NCBI RefSeq assembly: GCF_001644645.1 | Contig: NZ_CP011390.1 | Coordinates: forward strand, 1,054,001 to 1,118,000 | DNA length: 64,000 bases | Reading direction: 5' to 3' | Origin: Flavisolibacter tropicus | GTDB taxonomy: Bacteria > Bacteroidota > Bacteroidia > Chitinophagales > Chitinophagaceae | In this document: positions 27,750 to 36,404 of the stretch, in pieces | Layout: each line of letters begins with the position of its first letter | Position numbering within the stretch: position 1 is the first letter of the stretch | The notes under the pieces: model-generated | The model's database searches: none | What the model saw: the letters and a program-made list of their open reading frames with translations, nothing else | What the model was told of the DNA's origin: nothing | Translations under genes and position numbers: made by a program

Positions 27750-28604
27750 CTACATGATCATTTTCTCAATCGGCACTACCAGTATCCCTTGTGCGCCTGC
27801 TTGCTTTAGCTTTTCTATCTTTTCCCAAAACTCATCTTCTGCTAATACACTATGCACGGAGCTCCAACCTGTTTCTGCCAAGGGCAAAACCGTGGGACTC
27901 TTCATTCCTGGAAGCAATTCAAAAATCTTTGGCAAGGCTTCATTAGGCGCATTCAATAAAATATACTTGTTATTCTTTGCCTTACGCACTGATCGAATAC
28001 GGAATAATAGCTTGTCCAATAATTGCTGTTGCTCACTACCCAGACCTTTGTTTTTTATCAACACTGCCTGGCTTTTCAGGATAGTCTCTACTTCTTTCAA
28101 CCCATTCATAAATAAAGTAGACCCACTGCTCACCAAATCACAGACCACATCAGCCAGTCCTATACTGGGCGCCAACTCTACGGATCCACTGATCTCATGA
28201 ATCTCTGCCTGAATCCCTTTTTCTTTTAAAAACTGTTGGGTAATGAACGGATAACTGGTTGCAATTTTTTTGCCTTGCAGATAGGTAGAATTTGTATAGG
28301 TTTCGCCTTTAGGTACAGCAAAGGATAAGCGACACTTACCAAAACCCAATGGTTCAACAGTATCCACTTGCTTATTTTTCTCCAACAAAACATTCTCCCC
28401 GACAATACCAATATGTGCTACGGCATCCTCTACATACTGTGGAATATCATCATCTCGCAGAAAATACACCTCTAATGGAAAATTTTCTGCGGTGCTTTTT
28501 AATTGATTATGACCGTTTTTAACAGAGATACCACAATCTTTCAGCAACTGAATACTATCCTCGTGTAAACGTCCCCCTTTTTGCACGGCAAGTTTTAAAA
28601 CCAT
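27750..28604 (-). CDS. hisG: ATP phosphoribosyltransferase, long form
   Basis: 284 residues from the ATG at 28604 (MVLKLAVQKGGRLHEDS). The frame opens further to 28637, but the extra residues do not match the family. The PRPP-binding segment ADVVCDLVSSGSTLF is present, and the C-terminal regulatory domain (from about residue 210) identifies the long, hexameric form that is feedback inhibited by histidine and needs no HisZ. It is the first enzyme gene after the his attenuator. Confidence 0.95.
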   Translation of the reverse strand: MVLKLAVQKGGRLHEDSIQLLKDCGISVKNGHNQLKSTAENFPLEVYFLRDDDIPQYVEDAVAHIGIVGENVLLEKNKQVDTVEPLGFGKCRLSFAVPKGETYTNSTYLQGKKIATSYPFITQQFLKEKGIQAEIHEISGSVELAPSIGLADVVCDLVSSGSTLFMNGLKEVETILKSQAVLIKNKGLGSEQQQLLDKLLFRIRSVRKAKNNKYILLNAPNEALPKIFELLPGMKSPTVLPLAETGWSSVHSVLAEDEFWEKIEKLKQAGAQGILVVPIEKMIM

Positions 28605-28682
28605 AATTTCTAAGTTTAGAATTGGATTTCTGCACAAAAGGATGCCAATCAGCGAAATCCGTTAAAATCAAAAAATCTGCGA

Positions 28683-28714
28683 TAAAAAAAAGGCTCACCC
28701 TACGGTAAGCCTTT
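28683..28714 (-). terminator. his attenuator terminator
   Basis: On the minus strand AAGGCTTACC (28704-28713) pairs with GGTGAGCCTT (28690-28699), one G-T pair, followed by T8. The segment GGGTGAGCC at 28745-28753 in the leader repeats the 3' arm almost exactly and can pair with the 5' arm instead (antiterminator). It can also pair with the upstream CTTACC at 28758-28763. Arms 1, 2, 3 and 4 of a textbook attenuator are all present. Confidence 0.88.
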
Positions 28715-28747
28715 CGATTATATGAAGTACAACAATACATCATTGGC

Positions 28748-28801
28748 TCACCCATTAGGTAAGTGCGCATGATGATGTGTATGTACTGAAAAATTCAACA
28801 T
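28748..28801 (-). CDS. hisL: his operon leader peptide
   Basis: A 17-codon reading frame on the minus strand encoding MLNFSVHTHHHAHLPNG, with five His codons in seven positions. Its TGA stop is inside the attenuator arm 2. Stalling at the His run would leave arm 2 free to pair with arm 3 and prevent termination before hisG. It is too short for routine gene calling; the His content, position and RNA pairing make the call strong. Confidence 0.9.
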   Translation of the reverse strand: MLNFSVHTHHHAHLPNG

Positions 28802-28808
28802 TAGAGTG

Positions 28809-28839
28809 CAAAAGTAAGGGCCAATTTATTCTCACCAAA
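28809..28839 (-). promoter_or_regulatory. Promoter of the his leader and hisGDCB
   Basis: On the minus strand -33 TTTG (28836-28839), 19-nt spacer, -7 TACTTTTG (28809-28816), both perfect to the Bacteroidota consensus. The predicted start is one base before the leader ATG at 28801. Confidence 0.8.
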
Positions 28840-28897
28840 AACTTTCTTTAGTAGAGTCAAAGCTCTACATTATCTTAACAGAGAAATTACAAAGCAC

Positions 28898-31342
28898 ATG
28901 AACAAGATGAGAATTCCATTCTTTACCCTATTTATAGCGGTATCGATAGGCGCATTTGCACAGGATGATGCCTCTTACAAAACACCCCCGAAAGACATTA
29001 CAGATTTGGTTTTAGCCAAACCTACGCCTTCAGTTTCTATAGATGATAAAGGGGAATGGATGCTGCTTATGGAGCGAAGCGACTTCCCTACTATCGAGGA
29101 ATTGGCGCAACCAGAACTACGTATTGCAGGTTTGCGTATGAACCCTAATAACTTTAGTCCTTCCCGCTCTGGTTCATTTAGTAACCTGGAAATTAAAAAT
29201 ATCAAAACAGGTAAGGTTATTGAAATTGATGGTTTACCAAAAGACCTAAGAGCTTCCAGCGTTCAGTGGTCACCCGATCAATCACAGTTTGCTTTTGTAC
29301 ATTCTGGTAATACAGAGGTAGACCTGTATGTCGTAAATGTAAAAGATGCAAAAGCACGCAAGGTTAACACAAATGCATTGAACACCATTCTTGGCAGCAG
29401 CTATGAATGGGCTGGTAATGCATTGGTTTACAAAACCATTGTCCCCGGTAAAACATTAACGGCTAAGCCAAGTGCACCAAGTGGTCCGGTAGCACAAGAA
29501 AACATTGGAAAAGCAGCAGCGTCAAGAACTTATCAAGACCTTATTAAGAATACTTATGATGAGGCGCTATTTGAGTTCTATGGAACAAGCCAGATTGTAC
29601 GCAATGATTTCACCAAAGAAACAGTTATTGGCCAACCAGCCATCTATAGAAACTTTAGTGTTTCTCCAGATAAAAATTATGTTCTTGTTACCACTGTCAA
29701 TAAACCATTCTCTTACTTAGTAGCAGTAAATGGCTTCCCTCACTCCGTATCAGTTATTGGTATTAATGGCGGCACTCTAAAACAATTAGCTAATAACCCT
29801 AGCGGTGAAGGCCAGCCTATCGGCTTTGACGACGTAGCTGTTTTCCCTAGAAACTTTGACTGGCGCGACGATGAGCCAGCTACCATTACCTATGTTCAGG
29901 CATTGGATAATGGCCTGGGTAAGAAAAAAGTAGATTTCCGAGATGCGGTTTATGCAGTAACTATTAATGGCGATAGCCAACCGAAAGAGTTATTCAAAAC
30001 CAAACGCCGATTTGCTGGCGTAGTATGGGGAAATAAAGACAATGCCGTTTTCTATGAGCGCATGGTGGCCGATCGTAAGATCCGCATGAACCGATACAAT
30101 CCAACAACAGGCAAAATTGACTCTTTATTTGAGAGAAGCAGCAATGATTCTTATAGCGATATTGGTTCGCCAATGACTCAAAAGAACAGCCTTGGCAAAC
30201 AAACCCTGATCCTGTTAAACGGCAAAGAATTGGTATTGCGCTCACAAGGTTCTTCTCCTGAAGGTGATATGCCATTTATCCAAACCATGGATATCAATAA
30301 TGGTAAGAAGAATATGTTATGGCGCTCGCAAGCACCTTATTATGAGCAGGTAATTGATGTTATTGATCCTGCAAGCGGCGTGTATTTGACCAGCCGTGAA
30401 AGCCAGACAGAAACGCCCAACTATTACATTCGTAATGTAAAGAAGAAAATAGCACCTATTGCTATTACTGATTTCAAGAATCCATATGCCGGTCTTGAGG
30501 GTGTTAAAAAAGAAAAGATCTCTTATAAAAGAGAAGATGGTATCAACCTTACCGGCAACCTGTATACACCAAAAGGCTTTGATCCTAAAAAAGATAAGCC
30601 TTTGCCTGTAGTTATGTGGGCTTATCCGGTCGAATATAAATCTGCCGCTGATGCAGCCCAGGTACGCGGATCAAAATACACGTTCACCCGGATCAACTAT
30701 GGCTCGCCTATCTTTTGGGTAACGCAAGGATATGCTGTGTTGGATGCAGCCGAAATGCCAATTGTTGGAGAAAATGGTAAAGAACCTAACGACAACTTTA
30801 TTCCACAGTTATACCTAAACGCGCATGCTGCTATCCAGGCTTTGGCAAACATGGGAGTTGGCGATAGCACTCGTGTAGCCGTTGGTGGCCACAGCTATGG
30901 AGCCTTTATGACAGCTAACTTGCTGGCACATACTAACTTGTTTAAAGCAGGTATTGCCCGTAGTGGCGCCTACAACCGCACACTAACGCCATTTGGCTTC
31001 CAGGCTGAAGAAAGAACTTACTGGGAAGCTCCAGAAATTTATAACCAAATGAGCCCGTTCACTTATGCTAATAAGATTAAAACACCAATCTTGTTGATTC
31101 ATGGTGAAATGGATAATAACCCAGGCACCTTCCCAATTCAAAGTGAGCGTTTATATAATGCTATTAAGGGACATGGCGGAACTGTTCGTTATGTAGTACT
31201 TCCTTATGAAAGCCATGGTTATTCTGCTAAAGAAAACATTTTACATATGCTCTGGGAACAAAACCAGTGGTTGGAAAAATGGGTTAAGAATGCAGATAAA
31301 AACAAACCAGTAACTGCCAGTTCTACATCTAAAGAATTTTAG
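28898..31342 (+). CDS. Exported S9-family serine peptidase (glutamyl endopeptidase-like, S9D)
   Basis: An 814-residue protein with signal peptide MNKMRIPFFTLFIAVSIGAFAQ. It has an N-terminal beta-propeller of about 500 residues and a C-terminal alpha/beta hydrolase domain. The nucleophile is Ser666 in GGHSYGAF, with Asp739 (HGEMDNN) and His773 (YESHGY). The N-terminal segment LAQPELRIAGLRMNPNNF resembles plant chloroplast glutamyl endopeptidase and its bacterial relatives. Likely periplasmic. It is divergent from the his leader. An inverted repeat GTAGAG-N6-CTCTAC lies at 28851-28868 and could be an operator. Confidence 0.9.
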   Translation: MNKMRIPFFTLFIAVSIGAFAQDDASYKTPPKDITDLVLAKPTPSVSIDDKGEWMLLMERSDFPTIEELAQPELRIAGLRMNPNNFSPSRSGSFSNLEIKNIKTGKVIEIDGLPKDLRASSVQWSPDQSQFAFVHSGNTEVDLYVVNVKDAKARKVNTNALNTILGSSYEWAGNALVYKTIVPGKTLTAKPSAPSGPVAQENIGKAAASRTYQDLIKNTYDEALFEFYGTSQIVRNDFTKETVIGQPAIYRNFSVSPDKNYVLVTTVNKPFSYLVAVNGFPHSVSVIGINGGTLKQLANNPSGEGQPIGFDDVAVFPRNFDWRDDEPATITYVQALDNGLGKKKVDFRDAVYAVTINGDSQPKELFKTKRRFAGVVWGNKDNAVFYERMVADRKIRMNRYNPTTGKIDSLFERSSNDSYSDIGSPMTQKNSLGKQTLILLNGKELVLRSQGSSPEGDMPFIQTMDINNGKKNMLWRSQAPYYEQVIDVIDPASGVYLTSRESQTETPNYYIRNVKKKIAPIAITDFKNPYAGLEGVKKEKISYKREDGINLTGNLYTPKGFDPKKDKPLPVVMWAYPVEYKSAADAAQVRGSKYTFTRINYGSPIFWVTQGYAVLDAAEMPIVGENGKEPNDNFIPQLYLNAHAAIQALANMGVGDSTRVAVGGHSYGAFMTANLLAHTNLFKAGIARSGAYNRTLTPFGFQAEERTYWEAPEIYNQMSPFTYANKIKTPILLIHGEMDNNPGTFPIQSERLYNAIKGHGGTVRYVVLPYESHGYSAKENILHMLWEQNQWLEKWVKNADKNKPVTASSTSKEF

Positions 31343-31362
31343 AGAACCAATTGCTTATTTGT

Positions 31363-31390
31363 AAAAAGACCAGCAAATGCTGGTCTTTTT
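31363..31390. terminator. Terminator after the S9 peptidase gene
   Basis: AAAAAGACCAGC pairs with GCTGGTCTTTTT around AAAT. It has A and T tracts on both sides. Confidence 0.87.
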
Positions 31391-31733
31391 TATTGGCCAG
31401 CATTTTAAAAACTATTATGGCTTTATAGTTATACCATGTTAAGTGAGCAATGCCGATATTCGATGACAATCAGCTGCTGATAGTTAACATTCTGTACTTT
31501 GATTCTACCGTACTGCCAACTGTAAACTGTCAACTATCCACTGCCAACTACAAACTAAATACCTCTTCTGAAAATGAAAGAAAGCCTCCACTGCATTTAC
31601 GCAGGGAGGCCGGGCTTATATCATAGGCAACAATGTACAGGTGAAATTCAGTGGTGACTTGCGATTATACACTGCATCTCTTTAGTACATTTTAATTGCA
31701 GGCTTTTCAATTTTTAAAGTAAAATAGCTTTGT
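31391..31733. other. Intergenic stretch with repeats and a hairpin
   Basis: No gene seen. It holds a run of AACTGTAAACTGTCAACT-type words (31508-31557), related to the GTTGAC repeat at 6733 and 41273. It also holds a GC-rich hairpin at 31587-31613, where GCCTCC and CTGC pair with GCAG and GGAGGC with a small bulge. Confidence 0.5.
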
Positions 31734-31764
31734 AAAAAGACGGGTTAGTAGAGAACCAACCCGT
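31734..31764 (-). terminator. Terminator after the M43 gene
   Basis: ACGGGTT (31740-31746) pairs with AACCCGT (31758-31764) with an 11-nt loop; on the minus strand a T5 follows. It lies 22 bp after the gene end. Confidence 0.7.
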
Positions 31765-31785
31765 GTTTACTAACCAAATTAATCT

Positions 31786-32774
31786 TTATTGGGCAAAGCT
31801 AGCTCTGGGACCACCAGCTGCAAATGCAGCCAGCATCCTATCTTTTTGTCCGTTTGAGAACATATACATACAGGCATCGTATGTATAGTCCATATAATTC
31901 ATCCACATTTCAAGCGGCGTACCGGTGCAGGTACTACGATGATCTGCTGAAGGGCATCCAGTATTGGCAGCATTGTGAAGAGGGGTATCTCCTACAAAGT
32001 CATTTCCACAAGCAGCATCTCCCCAAATATGGCGTAAGTTCATCCAGTGGCCTATTTCGTGAGTAGCTGTTCTTCCCAGATCATAATTAGTTACGTAGGT
32101 GCCGCCTGCTACTTTCTTGCGACTTCCTACTGACGAATAAAGTATTACTACTCCATCTGTGGCAGGATTCCCTCCGGGAAATTGTGCATAACCCAATAGG
32201 CTTTGCCCTAAGTTACACGACCATAGGTTTAAATTATGAGCAGGATCTACTGGATCACTTCCCCCATACTGCTTTTCTTAACGGCATCATTCGTACCCCA
32301 ACTTTTCTTGTTTGTAGACTTCCGGATTACTTGAGCCAAGGTAAACTTTATACCTACATTGGCTTTTACCCCAGAAAAAGTTGAAGGTACTTTTGTGTTA
32401 TCAGCATTCTGCAGGTTATAGTCTTCATTCAATACATCAATTTGTGATTGAATTTGTGCATCAGAAATATTCTCAGCGGCTTTATTATAAAGCACATGTA
32501 CAACTATCGGGATCGTTATTGTTGATCCCACCAGCTTTGATTTGTTTAATTCGCCACTGGAAATCATCCTCCTGGTAAAGGTTTCAATATCGTCTACCTT
32601 ACGTCTAAAATTGGGATCTGCGTCTAGTTGTGCCTGAAAAATATCATCAGCCGCACATTTCCGCTCTACAATCTGACTAGATTCATCATCAAGCTGTTCA
32701 TGGGGTACTTCTGCTTTTTGACAAGACAGGGCAAATAAAACCAGTAACAAACCTAAGAGGGTAAGTTTCTTCAT
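31786..32774 (-). pseudogene. M43-family metalloprotease lipoprotein, -1 frameshift
   Basis: Two adjacent open frames together encode one M43 protease. The N-terminal part (32247-32774) has a lipoprotein signal (LVLFALSCQK) and the pro/N-domain. The C-terminal part (31786-32196 and upstream) has HEIGHWMNLRHIWGD and the Met-turn MDYTYDACMYMF. The frame shifts at a run of five G on the minus strand (32261-32265, in ATGGGGGAAG). One more G restores MGGSDPVDP and a continuous protein of about 329 residues. It has no T9SS domain, unlike the M43 at 2620. Either a recent pseudogene or a sequence error; the rest of the gene is undamaged. Confidence 0.8.
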
Positions 32775-32882
32775 GTATCTGTGTGTATGTTTAAAGTAAA
32801 AAGCTTACTTGGGTAGGAATGTTCGGCTTTATTGTAGGACTGGCAGACTTCTAAGATAATACATTCAATGAATTATACAACA

Positions 32883-32910
32883 AAAAAGTTCGGGCCTAGG
32901 ACCCGAACTT
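32883..32910 (-). terminator. Terminator of the sigma-YceI-DUF5777 operon
   Basis: AAGTTCGGG (32886-32894) pairs with CCCGAACTT (32902-32910); T6 follows on the minus strand. It lies 26 bp after the DUF5777 gene. Confidence 0.88.
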
Positions 32911-32935
32911 CTATAACAACACAGCGCAAGAAAGA

Positions 32936-33808
32936 CTATCGTTTAAGCGTAAATGCTCTTGTAATATTAAAGCCGAAATAAATATCGCCATCACCCCACT
33001 TGCCGGTTGTTTTGGCTAAATACGCAGGCCCAACCATCCCTTGGGAATTAGAAAATACCAGTTGAAAAACGTGTCCTCCGGTTTCTATATCCATTCCAAA
33101 AGAAAGCGAATTAGTAATGTCATTTGTCACTATTTGGCCATCAGGCACATAGTTGTATTCAGCATTTATACTAACACGCTTAGATACTTTCATACGTCCC
33201 CCAAAGCCAATAGCAAAAACATTATTATTATCCTCCTCTGTTGGCACAAGATTAAAGTGCATCCAACTTGGTGCTAATTGCAAAGAAAGATTCCTGGAAA
33301 ACTTTCTTGCCAGAAGTGCTTGCGTAAGATAAGAAGTACGGAAGGTACCATTCAGATATGGCTTATCGCTGTACTTTAATGTTGAATAAGCGATCAAACC
33401 ATATAAGCTTGCCGAAAAGGGCATGCCTTGTTCTTTCTGTTGCAAGGCTTTCCATTTAAAGGAGCCATCATAAGTTTTATCATGCGAGCTTCTACCTATT
33501 CCAATAGACAAGCGGTCAGATATTCCATAATCCAATGCAAACCGGATAGTGGCATTATCTAACCCCCATAATTCATAAGCGCCCTCATTTAATCGTCCAA
33601 AGCGGTGCATGATCATGAATTGCAGCCCTCCCTTTGCCGGAGACTCGATCGTAGGCATATTTACAATCTGTGTAGCCTTAAATGTGCCTTTAACAATGCT
33701 ATTTTCATTGATTGAAGAATCATTTACAAGTTGTGCCAATGAAGAGTCCTGTGCCTTAATACAGGATCCAAAAAGTAAAAAAGATATAAAGATGTAAAAC
33801 TTCTGCAT
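32936..33808 (-). CDS. DUF5777-family outer-membrane beta-barrel protein
   Basis: A 290-residue protein with signal peptide (to about KAQ, residue 19). It has repeated amphipathic strands throughout and ends in FGFNITRAFTLKR. The region TQIVNMPTIESPAKGGLQF followed by RFGRLNEGAYELWGLD is the DUF5777 signature. It should be an outer-membrane barrel of unknown function. It starts 1 bp after yceI and is the last gene of a six-gene operon. From memory, this family is often next to YceI and c-type cytochrome genes. Confidence 0.82.
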   Translation of the reverse strand: MQKFYIFISFLLFGSCIKAQDSSLAQLVNDSSINENSIVKGTFKATQIVNMPTIESPAKGGLQFMIMHRFGRLNEGAYELWGLDNATIRFALDYGISDRLSIGIGRSSHDKTYDGSFKWKALQQKEQGMPFSASLYGLIAYSTLKYSDKPYLNGTFRTSYLTQALLARKFSRNLSLQLAPSWMHFNLVPTEEDNNNVFAIGFGGRMKVSKRVSINAEYNYVPDGQIVTNDITNSLSFGMDIETGGHVFQLVFSNSQGMVGPAYLAKTTGKWGDGDIYFGFNITRAFTLKR

Positions 33809-33809
33809 A

Positions 33810-34352
33810 TTAATGATTGATAGGGTAATCTACTTTAACCTTCACATCAATACGCTCTGCTATCTTATCGCGTACGACGGATGGTATTTTAATATTAAAA
33901 TCGCCTGGTAATAATTGAAAATTAGCGGTACCCGTTAGTTTACCACCTTGAATTTGCAATACGGCAGGAACGGTAACATCTTTGGTAACACCATGAAAGG
34001 TAATCTTACCACTGACTTGTACAGGATAGCTACCCTCTTTTTGCGTATTCACTTCTCCAGTATAGCTTCCTGTAAAGCTGGTTTTAGGATACGTATCACT
34101 TTCCGCATAGTTTTCATTAAAATGCTGTTGCATCAGTTCCTTACGGAAAAGAAAACTCTTGACCAACGCAGAAAAGGCAAGGGATTTTTTCTGCAGATCA
34201 ATAGCGGCTACCACCTGATTGTTTTCCGCCTTTATATCTTCCATTGGCGTCTTCGAATAGAAACCTAAGAAGCCGTTTCTGGTTATCAATGGTTGCGAGC
34301 TGGCAAACATGCTAAGTAAAACGGCAGCTATAGTTATAGATAATACTTTCAT
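33810..34352 (-). CDS. YceI-family periplasmic protein
   Basis: A 180-residue protein with signal peptide (MKVLSITIAAVLLSMFASSQ). The lipocalin-like YceI barrel is recognisable by YPKTSFTGSYTG and VSGKITFHGVTKDVTVPAVL, with IPSVVRDKIAERIDVKVKVDY at the end. YceI proteins bind polyisoprenoid lipids such as quinones in the periplasm. It is 9 bp below the cytochrome gene and 1 bp above DUF5777. Confidence 0.9.
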   Translation of the reverse strand: MKVLSITIAAVLLSMFASSQPLITRNGFLGFYSKTPMEDIKAENNQVVAAIDLQKKSLAFSALVKSFLFRKELMQQHFNENYAESDTYPKTSFTGSYTGEVNTQKEGSYPVQVSGKITFHGVTKDVTVPAVLQIQGGKLTGTANFQLLPGDFNIKIPSVVRDKIAERIDVKVKVDYPINH

Positions 34353-34361
34353 AAGTTGGTA

Positions 34362-34742
34362 TTAGTTATTTGGTGAACCACTATTTACCCAGCTTTTGAT
34401 CTTATTAATATTACAGTCAGAAAGTTTTGGTCCAATCTGCGGCATAGGTGGATAGCCTGCTGCATGCGTAATTACGCCTATAAGTCTTCCATCGTCAGCC
34501 ACCTTCTTTAAATTACTATGTCCTTCAAGGCTAATCCCAGAAATAGACTGATTAGCATTGCTATGGCAAGCATAACAATTGGCTTGCAATATGGGTGCTA
34601 TATCAGTTGCATACGACATGTTGGTAGTATTACAGTTTCCTGCGCCCCCCATTTCAGCTCTTTCTGCCTCTTCGTTACTTTTGGCACATGATGTTACCAA
34701 AAGAATTAAAACCAGTGCCCATAAAGGCTTGTATCGATTCAT
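34362..34742 (-). CDS. c-type cytochrome lipoprotein, monohaem
   Basis: A 126-residue protein with a lipobox (LLVTSCAK, Cys about residue 20) and one haem motif CYACH. A later Met in the segment GYPPMPQIGPKLS is a likely axial ligand. It should be anchored in a membrane facing the periplasm. Neighbours suggest electron transfer with the YceI quinone-binding type protein; this is inference. Confidence 0.85.
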   Translation of the reverse strand: MNRYKPLWALVLILLVTSCAKSNEEAERAEMGGAGNCNTTNMSYATDIAPILQANCYACHSNANQSISGISLEGHSNLKKVADDGRLIGVITHAAGYPPMPQIGPKLSDCNINKIKSWVNSGSPNN

Positions 34743-34764
34743 ATTTATTACATTTAGATATGGA

Positions 34765-35172
34765 TTAGTTCTTTTCTATTTCAGCATCCACCAGGCTTAC
34801 ATCCATTAAAAAGCCGGTACAACGCCCTTTAATAACTACCTGGTCTCCCACTTTAGGCAATTCATTTTTAGTTGAAAATGTACAGTTAATACCACCATCA
34901 GGAACATTAGAAGCTAAGATCACATTAGCGCCTTCTTGAGTGGTTTCTACTTGCTGCACTTTACCTTCCACTTGTATCACCTTGTCAACATAAATCTTAT
35001 TGGCGGAGTCTTCATTGGCTACAAATGCCTGGTAAAGGCTCCCGGCTGCTATAGTATAGTCTGCATCTACTCCTTTAACTCCAGCCCGTGGCTTTTGATA
35101 TAGGTAATATGCCCAACCCGCCACAATAAGACATACAATGATTACTATTAAAAAGATGGTCTTTTTACTCAT
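34765..35172 (-). CDS. OB-fold (tRNA_anti-like) membrane-anchored protein
   Basis: A 135-residue protein: one N-terminal membrane helix (residues 5-25) and an exported OB-fold (KVIQVEGKVQQVETTQEGAN, then GDQVVIKGRCTGFLMDVSLV) like PF12869. In Bacteroidota this fold often binds unidentified ligands at the envelope. It is 22 bp above the cytochrome gene and 23 bp below the beta-barrel gene. Confidence 0.78.
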   Translation of the reverse strand: MSKKTIFLIVIIVCLIVAGWAYYLYQKPRAGVKGVDADYTIAAGSLYQAFVANEDSANKIYVDKVIQVEGKVQQVETTQEGANVILASNVPDGGINCTFSTKNELPKVGDQVVIKGRCTGFLMDVSLVDAEIEKN

Positions 35173-35195
35173 AATTGCGTTGGCTATTGAAGCGT

Positions 35196-36404
35196 TTATT
35201 TTATAGGATAACTAGCGCCCAGGTTTAAACCACCACTACTGATTGGAAGCCTTCCAGTTCCCATTCCTTTCAAAGGCAATCTTAAATAAGGCTCAATACG
35301 TAAGTGTAATTTTTGGTTGACCGCCTTTTCAAAGCCAACACTGGCATTAACAGCTGTCAACCAGTTATTGGCTCCATTATAATAAACCTTATTACCTGTA
35401 TACTCCACATTATAACGTGAATAGGTAATATTGTAATCTTCTTTGTTCATGAGGTAAGATGAAATACCAGCTGTTGCAAACCAACTCGACTGGTTCTTTT
35501 GAGAGATATTATATCGGATGTTTACAGGAATCTCAAACATATTACAGTAACCATCTACCTTAGAAATTAAGGTATGTTGTGGCAGGTAAGATTTTTCAAT
35601 ATTAAAATATTCGCCATCAGAATAGTAAGTTTTGTGGTTAATCAAAACGCCACTTTCCAACTGCCATTTTGGTGATATCTTATAGCCTAAAAGAATACCA
35701 AAATTATAACCAAGCCCATTCGACTTTTGCATCTTTACAGTGCTAAAATCTGGTCCCATCAGCATGCCGGCATAGAACACGCCCCTCCTTGCCATACCTT
35801 TTTTATTCGGTTGCGCCTCAGGGGAAGATTCAATCGCAGGATTTTCTTTTACCAATTTATTATTGCTTAATAAGTCAATTTGTGACGTTGATAAAGCAAA
35901 GGCTTTCTTATAATCTAAACCTGCACCGAAAACTTCATTGGCTCCAATAGCAGAAACGGTCTTTTTATCTAAATCAGTAAATTGTTCTGATACAACACCA
36001 TTATTAACTGCTACATTTCCCTGATCATTTACTACACTAGGAACAGACCATTTACGACCATCATTTCCAATATTTACCGATGGCCCGCTATTTTTATTAT
36101 TAGTACCTATCTCATGAGCAACCGCATCATTGGTTGTTTTTGGCTGATTATTATTAACTGGAGCACCTGCATAGCGTTTATCAAAATCCAAACGCAGGTA
36201 TTTATTTAATACCAAACTAAGCAGCATAAAAGAGATGATCATAGCCGCATAACGAAGCAGTGCATAACCGGCAATCCTTTTTACCGGCTCTTCCTCGTTA
36301 AGCTGCTTGGAAACGGCATCCCAATCCATCCCAATTGGTTTTACGGGATAGTCCTCGGCAGCCTTACGCACCCAATCGCTACTATCGTTGTCTAAAAATT
36401 GCAT
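35196..36404 (-). CDS. Membrane-anchored outer-membrane beta-barrel protein, anti-sigma-like position
   Basis: A 402-residue protein with an unusual layout. It has a cytosolic start of about 45 residues, one membrane helix (residues about 48-70, YALLRYAAMIISFMLLSLVL), a long Asn-rich linker, then a barrel-like domain from about residue 208 (GVFYAGMLMGPDFSTV ... NLGASYPIK). Its start overlaps the sigma gene by 23 bp. That is the usual place of an anti-sigma factor, so the cytosolic part may bind the sigma factor. Function not known. Confidence 0.7.
   Translation of the reverse strand: MQFLDNDSSDWVRKAAEDYPVKPIGMDWDAVSKQLNEEEPVKRIAGYALLRYAAMIISFMLLSLVLNKYLRLDFDKRYAGAPVNNNQPKTTNDAVAHEIGTNNKNSGPSVNIGNDGRKWSVPSVVNDQGNVAVNNGVVSEQFTDLDKKTVSAIGANEVFGAGLDYKKAFALSTSQIDLLSNNKLVKENPAIESSPEAQPNKKGMARRGVFYAGMLMGPDFSTVKMQKSNGLGYNFGILLGYKISPKWQLESGVLINHKTYYSDGEYFNIEKSYLPQHTLISKVDGYCNMFEIPVNIRYNISQKNQSSWFATAGISSYLMNKEDYNITYSRYNVEYTGNKVYYNGANNWLTAVNASVGFEKAVNQKLHLRIEPYLRLPLKGMGTGRLPISSGGLNLGASYPIK

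Noticed and set aside
32247..32265. Programmed -1 frameshift in the M43 gene
   Set aside because: There is no slippery heptamer with a downstream pseudoknot that I can see; a plain homopolymer error or mutation explains it.
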